Origin: Beroe ovata
Taxonomy: Eukaryota > Ctenophora > Nuda > Beroida > Beroidae
Assembly: GCA_946803715.1 (NCBI GenBank)
Contig: CAMPET010000041.1
Location: 164,015 to 185,115, forward strand
Direction of reading: 5' to 3'
Length of the DNA: 21,101 nucleotides
Shown here piece after piece: positions 17,793 to 21,101 of the stretch (positions are counted from its first letter, which is position 1; every line of letters begins with the position of its first letter). The position numbers and the translations under genes are program-made. The notes below the pieces were generated by a model. It ran no database searches. It saw nothing but the letters and a program-made list of their open reading frames with translations, and was not told the origin of the DNA.

Positions 17793-20400
17793 TCACATAC
17801 AATACCGGTCACTCTTCATCTTCTCCCGCCTGTCCAACATTTCCTCATGGAACCTGCCTTCCTTCCGTGCCACCTTCAAATCCTTGCTGCCATTCGTCGA
17901 GATTTTCAGTTTTTTGTCCTGGAACTTTTGAAACATCTTCACATAATTCTTCTCGTATTCCTTTACACTTCCTTTTTTCTCCTGATCTGCTACTGATTCC
18001 ACCTTTGTGTCCTGATAGAGTAGAATGGGGACTAAATTACAGATTTGACAGATAATTTTACAATTGTTTTAGTCCTTATAGGCAGAGACAAAAAGTAGCG
18101 GGGGAAAATGTGATGTTTTTCTAGTAGACAGGCAACATATGAAGGTTAGATTAGCGTGAGTGTGCAAGAAAGATGTAATATGGGAATTTGGGCTTTCAAA
18201 GCAGTTATTATGTCAGACAATTTCACACAGCGTAATTCACAGCTTGGTAGACGTATGTGAACCATAATATGTGTAGCTGCGAAATATACAGACATCGTAT
18301 TATAAACTGTGTGTACAAACAGAGTTTGTGTGTTTGTCTATCTGTATATATACCATGCTTGCGTGTCTCTTAATATAAGTTGTCTCTTAATATACGTTGT
18401 ATAAAAACAGACATTGTGGAACACAGAGTACAAACCTTGTCTCCTCTGGTACGTATGATGACCTTGTTACACAGTATACACAGTACACACTGTGTACAGT
18501 GTGTACAGTGGTATACACAGTACACACTGTGTACAGTGGTATACGCAGTACACACTATGTACATTGTACAATGTACAGTGTACACAGTATACAAACCTTG
18601 TCTCCTCTGGTACGTATGATGATCTTGTTACACAGTATACACAGTACACACTGTGTACAGTGGTGTACGCAGTACACACTGTGTACAGTGTACAGTGTAC
18701 AGTGTACACAGTATACAAACCTTGTCTCCTCTGGTACGTATGATGACCTTGTTACACAGTATACACAGTACACACTGTATACAGTGGTATACACAGTACA
18801 CACTGTGTACAGTGGTATACGCAGTACACTTTGTGTAAAGTGGTATACGCAGTACACACTGTGTACATTGTACAATGTACATTGTATACACTACACAGTA
18901 TAAAAACCTTGTCTCCTCTGGTACGTATGATGACCTTGTTACTCTCCTTTACATCTTCAGCCGTACACCCAATAGTACCATCAGGATTAAATGTGAGGTA
19001 CCGACCATTGCAGCCTTGCAGTAACTGAAACATGTTTCGATTTGCATCACAGAGTATCTATCACTGAGTATCTATTATCCCAGAGCTTAACCAGGGCAGA
19101 ATGGAAATAACAATTCTAGTAGCCACCGGAATCTAATTGAATGAATGAATCTAATTGGATAATCTACTTATAATCAACTTAATCATAACAACTGTCAACT
19201 ATTCTACCAAAACACATGTCACAGTATCATACTTGGGGTTCTGATGACGGCAAGTGTTATATTTATGATGGGGAGATTAATAATCTGCTTTAACAGCCAC
19301 AATGTAGTGGCAAGTTATTATACCCACACATACATAGGTAGTACACATACTACCTTAGTATGTTTTATACAAGTGTTTCAATGTCGTTTATAATTTTTAG
19401 TAATGTGATATATAAGGAACCTTGAACACAGCGCACATATTATTCAAAAACAACGTTTAAATATTCAGATGCGTATTAAATCACTNATATACACATAAAC
19501 ACACAGAAATAGCGACATAGGTACGGACCCACACACAAACACAGACGCACATATACACACACACACAAACACAAACACAGACGTCAGACACACACACAGT
19601 CACACATATGCATTATACAGTATACACATACAAACTCAAACACAGACATCAGACACACAGTCACACCTATGCATTATACAGTATACACATACAAACTCAA
19701 ACACAGACACACGGACCTATACACAAGGAGACACATATAAATGTTACACACATCACGCACATCATCAATGACTCATTTGAAATGAATATATTCCAATACT
19801 GCAGCATAATTCGACATACATATTTTGTAACAAGGTTACAATAGTGTTCAGATGGGTAAACTAAGGGAGCAAACTGTAAACCAAAACCGGGTTTCGTTCA
19901 CAAGGAATTCATAACCATTTGCTGAGCTAGAGCAAGTATCATGACTCTCACGATCTTTGCCTTTTGTCGGCACTGCTAACGCACAACTTCCCAGTACCAG
20001 TTGTCATACCTATCATTCTCACTATCGCCGATATTGGACAAAATTGATTATTTAACTCATGAGGATGTCTCAAAAGTTGAAATGTTGAAATGCTGCGGTA
20101 ACAGTAGTTTGCGTTCCAATCGTTAAATAAAATTGTTACATCACACCAATTCGGTGCGTATTGCCCAAATTTCACTCGGCTTCGCCTCGAGAAATATGGT
20201 CAAATACGCCCCCCTTGGTGTGGTGTAACAATCTATTATTGCACAGTTTTTCATATTGTACTGGAGTGGTATAAAACCTGATATCCATCATGGAAAGTCA
20301 CTTGAAACTCCTCCCTTGCCCCGATTGCTTCTGACCGTCCACTTATAGAGCCATCCATTACCACTGTTAAGAACTTGTCATATCCTGACTTGATCGCGAT
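17793..20400 (-). CDS. FRG1: FRG1 homologue, last three coding exons (5' end outside window)
   Basis: Exons 20400-20278 (41 codons), 19024-18908 (39 codons) and 18011-17793 (72 codons plus TGA) join in phase 0 with GT-AG introns. They cover about the last 152 of ~258 residues. The first exon reads AIKSGYDKFLTVVMDGSISG and GRSEAIGAREEFQ, matching the fascin-like beta-trefoil of FRG1. The second has GRYLTFNPDGTIGCTAED. The third has YVKMFQKFQDKKLKIS, then FHEEMLDRREKMKSDRYC, the highly conserved C-terminus with its basic nuclear-localisation stretch. Known role: a nuclear, nucleolar and Cajal-body protein linked to mRNA splicing and export, with reported F-actin bundling. The middle exon's donor (GTTTTT) is weak, and the following intron carries three copies of this exon's 3' end. 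Confidence 0.95.
18433..18942 (-). repeat. Minisatellite containing copies of the FRG1 exon tail and donor
   Basis: The 35 bp at the 3' end of FRG1 exon 18908-19024 (encoding VIIRTRGDK) recurs with its donor at about 18433-18470, 18594-18631 and 18718-18755, with at most one substitution per copy. Units are about 124-187 bp apart and separated by TACACAGTATACACAGTACACACTGTG-like palindromic sequence. The downstream copies have donor GTTTGT, against GTTTTT at the real exon. Confidence 0.88.
19025..20277. other. FRG1 intron between the first two visible exons
   Basis: A 1,253 bp intron. It holds an N at 19486 and a CA-rich stretch from 19487 to about 19760, including two ~61 bp tandem units with GCATTATACAGTATACACAT (near 19610 and 19671). 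Nothing coding was recognised. Confidence 0.65.
19486..19486. other. Assembly gap (single N)
   Basis: An undetermined base at the edge of a CA-rich low-complexity stretch. Confidence 0.8.
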
Positions 20401-21065
20401 CTGAATATAACAATTATACCATATATGGTCAAGATGGTCACGTAACTCGTGAAATAATTGTTGGTTAACTATGAGTACAATATTGCACTTTGTCAAGAGA
20501 CAAAGTAACAGATGAACTAAAGATAGAGTATATGAAGTAACAAGGAATGTGAGATTCTGACAAATTCTCACGGCCACCCTCAAACCCCCGCTTAGAGACC
20601 TTCAGTAATCATAATTCTATACATTACCGTTCAATCATTATTCTATACATTACCGGTCGTATCGCTCATATGTACACATGTATAATAAATACTCCCTTTT
20701 CATAAAATTGAATATTCAAGGCGCTGACACCACTACATTACATTCCATGACGTACACACCACTACGTAATCGCCGACTATAAAGAATTATAATAGTCCGT
20801 ATAAGATCCGCTAACCGTTAACGATTTACACATCCGCCATGGCTGACGGCGCAAGGATCGCGGCTTTGGCTCATTGTGAAGATCCTGCGACATTGTGAGA
20901 CTGAGCGCAAAATCTCAAGATGTATAACGTGAACCGCTGTATGTATGCTATGTTGTATTGTGAAATGTGTATCATGATTAGAGCAGCGCTCTGTAATGCA
21001 CTGTAATATCCGGAATTCCCAAATTAACTGCCGGCATAAATGCAACTATTGTCATACAGTGCGCA

Positions 21066-21101
<36 letters not shown>
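20401..21101. other. Right-edge region, probably FRG1 intron
   Basis: Upstream of the first visible FRG1 exon. I found none of the earlier FRG1 exons here. It has a short direct repeat TTCTATACATTACCG (about 20614 and 20640) and ends in a (CA)n microsatellite at 21061-21101. Confidence 0.5.

Noticed and set aside
18370-18903. Several overlapping frames on both strands, up to 168 aa, made of repeated TYCTVYSV-like residues
   Set aside because: They are translations of the palindromic TACACAGTATACAC minisatellite, open in many frames because the repeat lacks stops; no protein family resemblance.
20839-20898. Plus-strand ATG in good context (MADGARIAALAHCEDPATL) ending at a possible GTGAGA donor
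   Set aside because: Too short and unmatched to any family I know; cannot be supported as a first exon without the sequence to the right.

Overview
This is metazoan nuclear DNA, AT-rich and rich in simple repeats. The evidence is GT-AG introns throughout, a U2 snRNA gene, a two-LIM cysteine-rich protein, a Diaphanous-type formin and FRG1. Most introns are only about 55-220 bp, so a compact-gene invertebrate is likely; the sequence alone does not fix the phylum. Three single N characters (2308, 9286, 19486) mark a scaffolded draft assembly.

Layout. (1) 355-4705, plus strand: a complete 5-exon CSRP/muscle-LIM-type gene of 187 aa. Its intron 4 holds a full-length U2 snRNA gene (3845-4032). Its intron 3 holds a ~420 bp direct duplication that meets exactly at an N. 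(2) 4706-6451: convergent 3' regions of the LIM gene and the formin; no coding signal seen. (3) 6452-17028, minus strand: a complete Diaphanous-related formin that I could assemble as 28 phase-consistent coding exons (3,420 nt, 1,139 aa). It reads GBD, DID/FH3, coiled coil, FH1, FH2 and DAD. (4) 9549-11564, minus strand, inside formin intron 20: an intact intronless 671-codon ORF resembling the C-terminal half of the RalGAP beta subunit (RALGAPB), including its Rap/RanGAP-like domain. (5) 17029-17792: short gap between formin and FRG1, on the same strand. (6) 17793-20400, minus strand: the last three coding exons of FRG1; its 5' exons lie beyond the right edge. Its intron 17 side carries a minisatellite that has copied the last 35 bp of the upstream FRG1 exon together with its splice donor three times.

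Functionally, the LIM protein (actin/alpha-actinin scaffolding), the formin (Rho-controlled actin assembly) and FRG1 (nuclear RNA biology, reported actin bundling) all have cytoskeletal links, but nothing in the sequence shows coregulation. The most unusual features are the nested RALGAPB-like ORF, the amplified FRG1 exon tail with decoy donors, and TGTACA-type palindromic repeats scattered through introns of all three main genes.
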